DNA from: Progne subis subis
Lineage: Eukaryota; Chordata; Aves; Passeriformes; Hirundinidae
Assembly: GCA_022316685.1 (NCBI GenBank)
Contig: JAKJHU010000133.1
Location: 186,001-250,000 of the forward strand
Direction of reading: 5' to 3'
DNA: 64,000 bases
Positions 1 through 10,473 of the stretch are shown piece after piece. The position numbers and the translations under genes are program-made. The stretch's first letter is position 1; every line of letters starts with the position of its first letter. The notes below the pieces were generated by a model. It saw nothing but the letters and a program-made list of their open reading frames with translations, searched no databases and had not been told where the DNA came from.

Positions 1-217
1 CTTTGTCTTTGCTTCCGTCTTTCTGGAATTGCAAGTTGTTTGTACTGAAATTCCCCGCTTCTCCCAAAATTCTCATGGCATAACAATATCCATCATCCAT
101 AAAAGCACAAATGCTCTGCAGCTACAACACAGGTGCCTTTTCAGGGGTAGCTGAAATGAAGGAGGTGGGATGTACATCCCTGAAAAGCACCCACCAGTGA
201 GAAGGTGAAACAGGAGA
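1..217. other. Host flank left of the retrovirus
   Basis: Unique-looking sequence ending at the 5-bp target duplication. No exon, RNA gene or recognised repeat is visible. Confidence 0.5.
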
Positions 218-222
218 GGGTC
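218..222. repeat. Target-site duplication, left copy
   Basis: GGGTC immediately before the TG that opens the 5' LTR. The same five bases follow the CA that closes the 3' LTR. A 5-bp duplication is what ERVL-type integrases usually leave. Confidence 0.9.
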
Positions 223-855
223 TGTTGAGGGTTAAGTTCTCCTGTAGAATTTTTCCCCCCCCTCGTTTAAGTAGGGGCAGTTTAAGCGGTGCTTAACCTG
301 ACAAAAGAAGTTGATCACTTGGTTTTGGGGAAGGGAGGAGGCTCCGGAGAGAGCTGGGGGGTGGCCTCACTTCTCTCAGCTTTCCCGGGGAGGACGGTCG
401 GACTACGGGTAGCTGCCTGGAGTCCACAGCTAACGGAGGAGTTTGGTCCTGGGAATTCTATCGTCTGTTGGAGCGCCCAGGAATTCGGAGTTTTCTTCGT
501 TACCCTGCTGGATTTTGGGTCAGCCCGGGGTCCAGCCGCTGCGAGTTCTCCAGCACTGCCCACTTTGCCTGCCGGGGCACTCCCTGCCTGCCTGCTGAGG
601 ACAAATCCATCGCTTCCAGCTTGCAGCCATCAGCGACGAACTTTGCCACCGTTTGCCCTCAGGGTTCTTGGTTCTGTTTTACTGTTATTATAAGTGCTGT
701 TGTTGTTTGTCTGTCCTGTTGTATTTACTAGTAAAGGACTGTTATTCCTTTTCCCTATAGCTCTGACCGAAAGTTTTTTTTTTAATCTTCTAAATTATAA
801 TAACCCGGAGGCTTGCCTCTCCTTAGCAGACAACTGTCTTTTTCAAACTAAGACA
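223..855 (+). repeat. 5' LTR
   Basis: A 633-bp direct repeat of 6039-6671, starting TGTTGAGG and ending AAGACA (the usual TG...CA borders). It is offset by exactly 5,816 bases with no difference seen, including equal lengths of the C8 and T10 homopolymers. No canonical AATAAA is visible, so U3/R/U5 limits cannot be set. Open frames inside it recur in both copies and are not genes. Confidence 0.95.
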
Positions 856-860
856 GAATT

Positions 861-878
861 TGGCGCCCAACGTGGGGC
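861..878 (+). other. Primer-binding site, tRNA-Lys1,2 type
   Basis: TGGCGCCCAACGTGGGGC lies five bases after the 5' LTR. It matches the primer site complementary to the 3' end of tRNA-Lys1,2 used by some betaretroviruses. The ERVL family takes its name from a tRNA-Leu primer site, so this pairing with an ERVL-like pol is notable. Confidence 0.88.
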
Positions 879-945
879 TCGAGGGGCATTGAGAGAAAAA
901 GGAATAACAGTTCTTAAGTGCCTACATTGTTGTGTACTGGGCATC

Positions 946-2745
946 ATGTGGTCTGCCTTTGTCTGGTTCGGGTGGCATGTGGGTGTGGCCGTATTTCTCC
1001 CATTTGCAGGGCCTTTTCTAAACATGGGCCCTGTAACTAAGGTTGCTGTGGCTGTCATCCAGTTTGCTATATGGGTTAACGAAGTGAGGAAATCCTGGAT
1101 TTTTAATTTTCTCTGGAAGGCAGGCACATGGATTCAGGGCTATCATACACTGACTGTGTGTTTTTGGGGTTATTTTAAGAACGGTACATACTGTGAGGAA
1201 ATAATACCAGGGGAAACCTTTTCCCAACCCTTCACCCAGCTCTTTGGGCCTACCCCACCAGTCTTTGAAGGGTTCAAATCTTTGAATGTTAATGACATCA
1301 TACAGTGGCTGGTGTTGCTGGTATGCCTGTTCTGTGTAGCATTTAGAGATAAGGGGAGACTAGACTGGGTAACCACCCTGATACCTCCCCTAGAGAATAA
1401 GGATACTGCCCCACAGCCTGAGCCCGTCCCACAGCCTGAGCCTGCCCCACAGCCTGCCTCAGGAATAAACCACCCAGATTGGGTGAAGGAGATAGGTGAG
1501 ATGCTGAGGGAGTACCTTGCCCCTGTAGTAGCCTCATTAGCCCCAGCTGCTGGGAAACCCTCCCCCTGCCCCGACAAAGGAGAGTCTGATGGTGCAGCAG
1601 CGGAACCCACAGACGTCACAACCGTCCAGGTTCCAGCTGAACCACAAGGGCAGCCACAGCCAGCAGCAGTGGCCCCTGTGGAAACAAAGAAGTACAAGGT
1701 GAAATCAGAGCACCCAGGCAACAAGGATAAGAAAGGAGGGCCCTCACAACCCGCGGGGGACTCAGAGGTTGAGATCATCACCGAGTCCCTGACATATGAA
1801 AGTCTCCGTAATCTGCAAAAAGATCTTGCACGACGGGGACGTGAGGCTTATACAGCCTGGTTAGTTCGGGTCTAGGACCTTATTGGAACAGGCGTGCAGC
1901 TAGATAGTAGTGAGGCAAGGAATTTGGGACCCTTGACCCAGGACTCGGGTGTGAATCAGGTATTTGTAAGGGAGCCAGGGCCCCTTTCCCTTTGGGAGCG
2001 GCTTTTAATGAGTGTAAGGGAGAGGTTTGTCCACAGAGACAGAATGCAGGAGCACCATCATAGAATGCGCTGGAAGACCCTTGAGGAAGGGATCCAACAG
2101 CTGAGAGAAGTGGCAGTATTGGAGGTACTCTTTGGGAGGGGTGGACAGCATGATAATGACCCCGACAAAGTCAGATGCACAGGGCAAATGCTGTGGAACC
2201 TGGCAACTCTAGGACCATCTCAATATGCCACCTTCATTGCAACAATTAATGCCGATAACAACCGAGAGACAGTGGGTTCTGTGGCCAACAAGCTTAGAAA
2301 TTATGAGAGCATGATCAGTGGCCCAATGCAGGCTCAGGTCTCTGCCATGGTTAAGGAACTCAGAGAGGAGATGAGGGAGGTGAGGGAGGAGATGAGGAGG
2401 AACAGTTCCTGTGTGGCACCGGTGCGAGTTACAGGCCCCAGAGTCAGAGCTCAACGGCCCCCAGCTAGAGAGAGAGGGTACACCCCACGAGCTGACCTGT
2501 GGTTCTTTCTGAGTGACCATGGGGAAGACATGGGAAGGTGGCATGGGAAACCCACTTCTGCCCTGGCAGCACGGGTGCGTGAGCTCAAAGAGAGAAACAC
2601 TAACCGAGGGGGTTCCACTAAGATGAAGGTAGCCTCAACCTCACATGACCAAGCTGCCAGGTATTATAGAAGTGAGGATATGTCAGATCCCTGTGAAGGA
2701 ACCTCTACCATGTATGCCCAGGAAGGGAGTAATGACCAGTGCTAG
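946..2745 (+). pseudogene. gag: Retroviral gag, interrupted
   Basis: Structural polyprotein region. The first ATG after the primer site in the long frame is at 946; the frame is open further upstream, but that would start inside the LTR. An in-frame TAG at 1873-1875 splits the region, which then stays open to TAG at 2743-2745. The N-terminal part is unusual: hydrophobic stretches lie at about 946-1080 and 1294-1353, with an NGT sequon near 1180 between them. A Pro/Gln/Glu repeat (18-nt unit, about 2.5 copies) sits at about 1410-1455. The second part resembles the conserved core of ERVL Gag and carries a charged helical stretch at about 2345-2400. No CCHC zinc knuckle is visible. Assignment to gag rests on position and family resemblance. 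Confidence 0.8.
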
Positions 2746-5700
2746 AGGGGCCCTGCCTCTAGCCAGGGAGAGGCACGGGAAAACCGGATCTATTGGACGG
2801 TGTGGATTCGATGGCCTGGCACATCAGAGCCACAGAAATACGAAGCTTTAGTTGATACTGGTTCGCAGTGTACACTGATACCATCGGAATATGTGGGGAC
2901 AGAACCTATTTCCATTGCCGGGGTGACGGGGGGATCACAGGAATTGACTCTGTTGGAAGCCGAGGTGAGCCTGACCGGGAAGGAGTGGCAGAAACATCCA
3001 ATTGTGACTGGCTCAGGGGCCCCGTGTATTTTGGGCATAGACTTCCTCCGGAATGGCTATTACAAAGACTCTAAAGGACTCAGGTGGGCTTTTGGAATAG
3101 CAGCTGTGGAGGCAGAGGGCATTAAGAAATTGAATGGCTTGGCTGGACTGTCGGAGAACCCATCTGCAGTAGGACTCCTAAAGGTAGAAGAGCAACGAGT
3201 TCCAGTTGCCACCTCGACGGTGCACCGCCGACAGTACCGGACAAATCGAGATGCCGTGATCCCCATCCACAAGATGATCCGTGAGCTGGAGAGCCAAGGG
3301 GTGGTCAGCAAAACCCACTCACCCTTCAACAGCCCCATCTGGCCTGTGCGCAAGTCTGACGGAGAATGGAGATTGACTGTGGACTACCGTGCCTTGAACG
3401 AAGTGACTCCACCACTGAGTGCTGCTGTGCCGGACATGCTGGAACTCCAGTACGAGCTGGAGTCCAAGGCAGCAAAATGGTACGCCACCATTGACATTGC
3501 TAACGCATTTTTCTCCATTCCTCTGGCTGCAGAATGCAGGCCTCAGTTTGCTTTCACCTGGAGGAGCGTGCAGTACACCTGGAACCGACTGCCCCAGGGG
3601 TGGAAGCACAGCCCCACCATCTGCCATGGACTGATCCAGGCTGCACTGGAAAAGGGTGAGGCTCCGGAGCACCTACAGTATATCGATGACATCATTGTGT
3701 GGGGGAATACGGCAATGGAAGTGTTTGAGAAAGGAGAGAAGATCATCCAAATTCTCCTGAAAGCTGGTTTTGCCATCAAGCAGAGCAAGGTCAAGGGACC
3801 TGCCCGAGAGATCCAGTTCCTGGGAGTAAAGTGGCAAGATGGACGGCGGCAGATTCCCACTGAGGTCATCAATAAGATCACCGCAATGTCCCCACCAACC
3901 AGCAAGAAGGAAACACAAGCTTTCCTAGGCGCCATAGGTTTCTGGAGGATGCACATTCCTGAGTACAGCCAGATTGTGAGCCCTCTCTACCTGGTCACCC
4001 GCAAGAAGAACGATTTCCACTGGGGCCCTGAACAGCAACAAGCCTTTGCCCAGATCAAGCAGGAAATCGCTCATGCAGTAGCCCTTGGCCCAGTCAGGAC
4101 GGGACCAGGTGTGAAGAACGTGCTCTACTCAGCAGCCGGGAACAATGGCCTGTCCTGGAGCCTTTGGCAGAAGGTGCCTAGGGAGACTCGGGGCCGACCA
4201 CTGGGATTCTGGAGCCGAAGCTACAGAGGGTCTGAAGCCAACTACACTCCAACAGAGAAGGAAATCTTGGCCGCCTATGAAGGAGTTCAAGCTGCCTCAG
4301 AGGTGATTGGCACAGAAGCACAACTCCTGCTGGCACCTCGACTACCAGTGCTGGGGTGGATGTTTAAAGGAAAGGTTCCCTCCACCCATCATGCCACCGA
4401 CGCCACGTGGAGCAAATGGATCGCCCTCATCACTCAGCGTGCCCGCATTAGAAACCCAAATCGCCCTGGGATTTTGGAGATAATTACAAACTGGCCAGAA
4501 GGTGAGAACTTTGGTCTCACAGATGAAGAGGAGCAGGAACAAGTGACACGTGCAGAAGAGGGTCCACCATACAACCAACTACCAGCAGAAGAAACACGCT
4601 ATGCTCTTTTCACTGATAGATCCTGCCGCATCGTAGGGATGAACCGGAAGTGGAAAGCAGCTGTATGGAGCCCCACACGACAAGTTGCAGAAGCCACTGA
4701 AGGAGAAGGTGAGTCAAGCCAACTTGCTGAACTCAAAGCTGTTCAACTGGCCCTGGACATTGCTGAAAGAGAGAAGTGGCCAAAGCTCTACCTCTACACT
4801 GATTCGTGGATGGTAGCCAATGCTCTATGGGGTTGGCTGGACAGGTGGAAAAAGGCCAATTGGCAGCGTAGAAGAAAGCCAATCTGGGCTGCAGATGAGT
4901 GGAAGGACATTGCCACTAGGGTAGAGAAGCTACCTGTCAAAGTCCGTCATGTAGATGCCCATGTCCCCAAGAGTCAGGCTAATGAGGAGCACCGAAACAA
5001 CGAGCAGGTAGATCAAGCTGCAAAGATAGAGGTGTCAAAGATAGACTTAGATTGGCAACACAAGGGAGAGTTGTTCCTAGCTCGATGGGCCCATGATGCC
5101 TCAGGCCATCAGGGCAGAGATGCCACCTATAAGTGGGCACGAGACCGAGGGGTAGATCTAACCATGGACAGTATTTCTCAAGTTATCCATAACTGTGAGA
5201 CGTGTGCTACCATCAAACAGGCCAAGCGGGTGAAGCCCCTATGGTATGGCGAGCGATAGTCCAAGTATAAGTACGGGGAAGCCTGGCAGATTGACTACAT
5301 CACCCTTCCCCAAACCCGCCAAGGCAAGCACTATGTGCTGACCATGGTGGAAGCCACCACTGGATGGTTGGAGACCTACCCTGTGCCTCACGCTACTGCC
5401 CGGAACACCATCCTGGGCCTTGAAAAGCAAATCCTGTGGAGACATGGTACCCCTGAGAGGATTGAGTCAGACAATGAGACTCATTTCAAGAACAGCCTTA
5501 TAAACACCTGGGCTAGAGAACATGGCATTGAGTGGGTGTACCATATTCCTTATCATGCGCCAGCAGCCGGGAAAGTTGAACAGTGCAATGGCCTGCTTAA
5601 AACCACTTTGAAGGCACTGGGTGGGGGGACTTTCAAGAACTGGGAGATTAATTTAGCAAAGGCCACCTGGTTAGTGAACACTCGAGGTTCCACCAACCGA

Positions 5701-5928
5701 GCAGGCCCTGCCCAGTCTGAGCCCCTGAGAACAAAAGATGGAGATAAGGTTCCAGTGGTACACATGAGAGGAATGCTGGGAAAAACTGTCTGGATTAATT
5801 CTGCCTCCAGCAAAGACAATCCCGCTCGTGGGGTGGTTTTTGCTCAGGGACCTGGCTGCACATGGTGGGTGATGCAAAAGGATGGAGAGACCCGCTGCAT
5901 ACCTCAAGGGGACCTTGTTTTTCGGTGA
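2746..5928 (+). pseudogene. pol: Retroviral pro-pol (protease, RT, RNase H, integrase), interrupted
   Basis: Open in the same frame as gag directly after its TAG, so expression would need stop readthrough, not a frameshift. The protease active site DTGS is at 2854-2865. Reverse transcriptase has YIDD at 3679-3690. RNase H acidic residues lie in TDRS (near 4612), AELK (near 4728) and YTDS (near 4797); TDRS differs from the usual TDGS. Integrase has an HHCC zinc region (about 5090-5210) and a catalytic triad with 35 residues between the second Asp (near 5470) and the Glu (near 5578). A TAG at 5257-5259 falls between the zinc region and the catalytic core, so this copy cannot make a full integrase without readthrough. 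No dUTPase follows. Confidence 0.93.
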
Positions 5929-6011
5929 ATACTGTGACTGTGTCTGTATTTATATTCACGTGTATATATATATGTATATTATTTAAAGGTTTAAATTCAA
6001 TGTAATATGTT
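5929..6011 (+). other. Short pol-LTR gap without env
   Basis: AT-rich sequence including an alternating TATATATATG stretch. It is far too short for an envelope gene, as expected for ERVL elements. Confidence 0.8.
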
Positions 6012-6038
6012 AGGGTGGGAAAAATTCGGGGTGGATAA
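6012..6038 (+). other. Polypurine tract region
   Basis: Purine-rich run (AGGGTGGGAAAAA, then GGGGTGGATAA) abutting the TG of the 3' LTR. This is the position of the plus-strand primer in reverse transcription. Confidence 0.75.
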
Positions 6039-6671
6039 TGTTGAGGGTTAAGTTCTCCTGTAGAATTTTTCCCCCCCCTCGTTTAAGTAGGGGCAGTTTA
6101 AGCGGTGCTTAACCTGACAAAAGAAGTTGATCACTTGGTTTTGGGGAAGGGAGGAGGCTCCGGAGAGAGCTGGGGGGTGGCCTCACTTCTCTCAGCTTTC
6201 CCGGGGAGGACGGTCGGACTACGGGTAGCTGCCTGGAGTCCACAGCTAACGGAGGAGTTTGGTCCTGGGAATTCTATCGTCTGTTGGAGCGCCCAGGAAT
6301 TCGGAGTTTTCTTCGTTACCCTGCTGGATTTTGGGTCAGCCCGGGGTCCAGCCGCTGCGAGTTCTCCAGCACTGCCCACTTTGCCTGCCGGGGCACTCCC
6401 TGCCTGCCTGCTGAGGACAAATCCATCGCTTCCAGCTTGCAGCCATCAGCGACGAACTTTGCCACCGTTTGCCCTCAGGGTTCTTGGTTCTGTTTTACTG
6501 TTATTATAAGTGCTGTTGTTGTTTGTCTGTCCTGTTGTATTTACTAGTAAAGGACTGTTATTCCTTTTCCCTATAGCTCTGACCGAAAGTTTTTTTTTTA
6601 ATCTTCTAAATTATAATAACCCGGAGGCTTGCCTCTCCTTAGCAGACAACTGTCTTTTTCAAACTAAGACA
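6039..6671 (+). repeat. 3' LTR
   Basis: Second 633-bp LTR copy with no visible difference from 223-855. It ends CA and is followed by the GGGTC duplication. Confidence 0.95.
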
Positions 6672-6676
6672 GGGTC
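6672..6676. repeat. Target-site duplication, right copy
   Basis: GGGTC immediately after the 3' LTR, matching 218-222. Confidence 0.9.
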
Positions 6677-7055
6677 CCAGCTCCTGCTTGGCACAGGATG
6701 AGGCCCGTTTCCCACTGGTGGCAAGCCCTGTTGTTTGCTCTGCTCAGAAGTTTGGTCAGCACAAAGTGTGGCACAGACAGGAGGCGGTGTCACACCTGGG
6801 AACCTCTGTCATGGGTGAGGCTGCTGGAACCTCCATATGTTCCAGTTTTCGGAGGTGGTTGGTGCAGGTTGAGTTTTTCCCTTAGATTTGGGGTGTTCAG
6901 CATCCCTGTGGAGCAGGATGTGACTGTATGGACCAGACTCGGTGTGCTGGAGGCAAAGAATTCTGTGGGGACCTTTGGTATTTTCCACCTGTGCCCCATG
7001 TCTGGTCCAGCCTTTCTCATCTGGGGTTAAAGGCTGCCCAGAGCACAAATCAGAG
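6677..7055. other. Intergenic, no gene seen
   Basis: Host sequence between the retrovirus and a CR1 tail. It holds only short incidental open frames and no splice-consistent coding exon. Confidence 0.5.
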
Positions 7056-7440
7056 GGAGGTGAGGGGATTCAGCCTGGAGAAAAGGAGGCTCAGGGGGGA
7101 TCTTCTGGCTCTGCAGAACTCCTGACAGGAGAGGACAGTTGAGGGGGTGTTGGGTTCTGCTGCCAGGGAACAGAGACAGGAGGAGAGGGAATGGCATCAA
7201 GCTGGGCCAGAGGAGGTTCAGGTTAGAGACTGGGGAAAAGTTCTTCCCTGAAGGGGTGGTCAGGCCCTGGCACAGGGTGCCCAGGGCAGCGGTGAAGTTG
7301 CCATCCCTGGAAGCGTTCAAATGGTGCGTGAATGTGACACTTGGGTCAAGGCTCGGTGGTGAACATGGCAGTGCTGGGTTAATGGCTCAACTCCATGATC
7401 TCAGAGGGCATTTCCCATTTAAATGATTTCATGATTATGT
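7056..7440 (+). mobile_element. CR1 LINE 3'-end fragment
   Basis: Shows the characteristic 3' tail of avian CR1: CAGCCTGGAGAAAAGGAGGC near 7070, then GGTTCAGGTTAGA, TGCCCAGGGCAG and a CATGGCAGTGCTGGGTTAATG run near 7365. It is 5'-truncated, as most CR1 copies are, diverged, and on the plus strand. Confidence 0.85.
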
Positions 7441-7594
7441 GTTTCGGGGGACCTGGGCCCTTGTGAGGTTCCACCCACGGCTCCGTCCCTCCGTCATCCC
7501 TGGGCTCACTGCCCTGGGCCCTGCCCCTCACTGCGGATGCCCGTGAGCCCCAGCCGCAAGACCAGAAGGGAACCAGCTCCTTTCAGCTCATTTC

Positions 7595-7600
7595 TTTAAT
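7595..7600 (-). terminator. SYT2: Candidate SYT2 distal poly(A) signal
   Basis: ATTAAA on the minus strand at the far end of a gene-free 3.6-kb stretch after the SYT2 stop. Choosing it as the distal site is inference. Confidence 0.4.
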
Positions 7601-8442
7601 AAGGAGACGGAAATCATTACAAAATAACCATCAAACGATCAGAGACGGAAGGACAGAGTCCACACGAGGGGAAGGGGCATTTAAAAGCAGCTTCCGCCGG
7701 AGCCGAGCGCTGCGGGGCTGGGATGGGGCAGAGCGGGGCCGGCACTGCGGGTCCAGGAAAGGCCGAGCCTGCCACTCGCAAAGGAGCTGGATCCTCCTTC
7801 CCAGATCGGGAGAAAAAAAGGAAAGGAACCCGAGCCTGTTGCCGGGACTCGTGGATTCATTTCTTTTTTAAGCCCGGGAGCATCTCCGTGGCACAGCTGG
7901 GTTTGCTCCGCGGTGCCGCCAGGAAAGGGAAGCGCCAGCTCTGGTCCCCAAAACAGAAACCACCGACTGGACATGGCACAAATAACCCAAAGTGCTCCAA
8001 AAAAGCCTTTTCACCACCGGCAGGTCGACCCCCGACATCCGTGCCCAGCGTTGTCCCGTCCCCTGACAGCAGCAGCCAAGGCCACCGAGGCGGTGGCCAC
8101 TGCGGCTCCGGGCAGCCTGAGCCCCACGAAACCAGGACACACGGGGAAAGGGGTCACGGCTACCGCGGGCCTGTCCCTGTGGGGTCCCGCTGCGCCGTGC
8201 TCTAATATGGCTTCTAAAGTTGCTCTGACGGTGAAATGCTCCAACGCGACACAGGACACCGAAGCCACAATGTTGCTGCTACCCGGCCATGGGACAAACG
8301 CGACAAGACACAGGAACACGACACACATGGACGCCACGGCTGCGTCGGTGACAGCTCACCCTCCGCTGGTGGGCCGGGCTTGGCATGCTTTGCTTCTTGG
8401 CATTATTTTCTTCTTTTATAGGATTTAACTGGGGATCTTCGT

Positions 8443-8448
8443 TTTATT
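8443..8448 (-). terminator. SYT2: Candidate SYT2 proximal poly(A) signal
   Basis: Canonical AATAAA on the minus strand inside the inferred 3' UTR. It could give a transcript about 0.85 kb shorter than the distal site. Confidence 0.35.
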
Positions 8449-8669
8449 TGGAGGGGGAAAAATCAGGGTGGTGGAGAGCTCTCGAGCGATGAGTTTTGGA
8501 ACTCGCCGCGTTCTCCTTGGCAGGAGGGCGGAGATGGGGACGGCAGTGCCGGGGCGGTGGCAGCGCCGCCGGGCTGGGGCCATGCTGCTACTGCTACGTG
8601 GCTGCATCGCATGCACTGCTCGTGGTATATACAGCTATGTCTCCATATAATTTACCTACACACGGCTAA

Positions 8670-8692
8670 GGGGGGGGGCGGGGGGGGGGGGG
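8670..8692. repeat. Interrupted G homopolymer (G9-C-G13)
   Basis: Nine Gs, one C and thirteen Gs on the plus strand. This becomes a C tract in the SYT2 transcript. Length in the assembly may be unreliable. Confidence 0.85.
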
Positions 8693-8750
8693 TCAGAGGC
8701 AGCGCAGATGGCTTCAGTATGTTGGTTGGTTTTCCCCTTCTTATTAAAAC

Positions 8751-8770
8751 TAAATAAATAAATAAATAAA
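8751..8770. repeat. TAAA tetranucleotide microsatellite
   Basis: Five tandem TAAA units within the inferred SYT2 3' UTR. Confidence 0.9.
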
Positions 8771-8926
8771 ATCATGTATTAAAGTCACAGTCTTTCCCCT
8801 CGCCCAAGGCTTAGAGAGTCTGAATGGGAAGCAGCCAGGTGGGATCTCCACTGCTGGCGAGACCCCGGCCGATGCGGCGGGTCTGGGGGCGGGGGGGTGG
8901 GACAGAGGGGAGCGCACGGTGGGGGT

Positions 8927-8974
8927 GTGTGCAGGTGTGCAGATGTGCAGGTATGCAGGTGTGCAGATGTGCAC
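8927..8974. repeat. Six-copy 8-bp tandem repeat
   Basis: Six consecutive octamers of the form RTRTGCAG (last unit ends CAC). Variant positions alternate, so they are related copies of one unit. Confidence 0.85.
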
Positions 8975-10446
8975 ACCTCCACCTGCTTCCCTGGGAAGGC
9001 TGCGGGGCCATGCACACTCGATGGCTGCAAACAGTAGGATTTCGGTGCTTTTTCTAATTCCTCCTCTTTTAACCCATTCCATGTAAGGCAAATGCCCCCC
9101 CCACCCCCCCCCCGGTTCCTGGATGGACCCCAAAATGAGACTGAGTCCTACCCGTGCTCCTGAACATAGGGCATTGGCCCCTCTCCAGCTCCCCATTATT
9201 AAAAAGCATCCCAAGACTTCTCCCTTTGGCTACAGGGGCAGGGCAGGACCCCATCCATTGACACTGACACATTCATTAGGAAAAGGGACTAATTAAAGCT
9301 GGAAATGGCCCTGAGAGATCACTGGCTGGATGACCCCTGCAGACCCAGCATGGCCCCAGTACCACTTTCACCAGGGCATGGGCTTAGTGCAGCTGCAGTG
9401 GTGGTGGAGGTGGTCATTAGAGGTCCCTGTCCAACATCCCCTTCCCACACTGCAGCTTGGCCATCCAAGCCCCAAACCTCCCACAGATGGAGATGTCCTG
9501 CCCTGGGGACCTGTCCCAGAGCTGCACAAACCTCCAGGGACAGGGGCTGGTCCCCATGTCCATTTGAATCCACCTAGCCAACTCTCCACCAAGTTTCCCA
9601 TCATCTCCCCACCTCCAGAGAGGCCCAGGATGCCCTTTGGGAAGTCAGAGCTGCCAAAGCATCCGACAGCACTGGGATGAGCTCAGTTTTGGCACTTTGT
9701 CCCTGCACCTGAGACACCCTGCACCACGGTCCCAGTCCAGGTGTTGAACTCCCAGAGCAGCGTCCCCAGTGCCAGCACATCCCTAGGGCTCAGCCCTTGG
9801 CTGCTGTGGTGCTGGAATCCCCAGAACCCCCAGCATGGAGTCCAGGGAAGCCAAAGGGAGCAGAGCGTGAGGCTGCTGTGGAGCTGGGACAGGGACACGA
9901 GCTACCATCTGTGCTCCAGTACAGACTGGACTGAACTGGGCAGGGCTGCTGGACCCTCTCCCAGCTGCAGAGAACTGTGTTGGCTTTCTGGCTCAGGGGC
10001 TTTTCTGGGATGCGTGGGAGAAGTAGCCCAGAGAAGCTCTTAGCCACTGTCAGGGTCATGGATATGGTTTATACCCCGAGGGGAGCAGGATGGGGTGGGT
10101 TCAACAGCCAATGGCCTGGTGGCGAGTAGCAACTCATGGGGGTCAGGGGCTTTGGGCCCTTGTTAGCCCTGGGCTTGCTCTTGCCATCCCCACCCGCAGC
10201 AGGTGGTGGGGCTGGAGCTCCCCATGGCCCCCCCCGGCTGCCCTGAGGCTGGGGTGCCCACAGAGGGACGTGCGATGGATGGGCTCTGGGGTGACACCTG
10301 GTGCAGCTCTGGGGTCTGCCCCACTCACATCTGGAGACCTCTCGTTGTAAACCTGCCTTGTGGAAGCATTTTGATCTATGGGATTCACCAAGCATGGTGA
10401 GACACAGATGCAAATCACCCAGCACTGCTCCTCTGGGGACAAAACA

Positions 10447-10473
10447 GTGGTGGTGGTGCTGGTGGTGGTGGTG
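10447..10473. repeat. GTG/GGT trinucleotide tract
   Basis: Short imperfect GTG run interrupted once by CTG, within the inferred SYT2 3' UTR. Confidence 0.7.

Larger units (their letters stand above)
223..6671 (+). mobile_element. Full-length ERVL-like endogenous retrovirus, env-less
   Basis: The element has LTR, primer site, gag, pro-pol, purine tract and LTR, flanked by GGGTC on both sides. The LTRs appear identical base for base, so the insertion is young. Pol order is protease, reverse transcriptase, RNase H, integrase. The RNase H end (motif HVDAHVPKS) and the Gag segment around 1790-1990 resemble the ERVL (class III) family; this is recognition from family knowledge, not a search. There is no envelope gene and no dUTPase domain after integrase. 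One reading frame runs from 946 to 5928 and is interrupted by TAG at 1873-1875, 2743-2745 and 5257-5259, so this copy is probably defective, although the middle stop may be the natural gag terminator. It lies antisense to SYT2, about 0.9 kb beyond the inferred end of its 3' UTR. Confidence 0.95.

Noticed and set aside
289..693. 134-residue open frame in the LTR, repeated at 6105-6509
   Set aside because: Present twice only because the LTRs are identical. No coding signature, and overlapped by other open frames in the same GC-rich LTR.
861..878. Possible tRNA gene
   Set aside because: Only the 18-base primer site matches a tRNA 3' end; no cloverleaf arms surround it.
8927..8974. CRISPR-like array
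   Set aside because: The units are contiguous 8-bp repeats without spacers, in a vertebrate genome.
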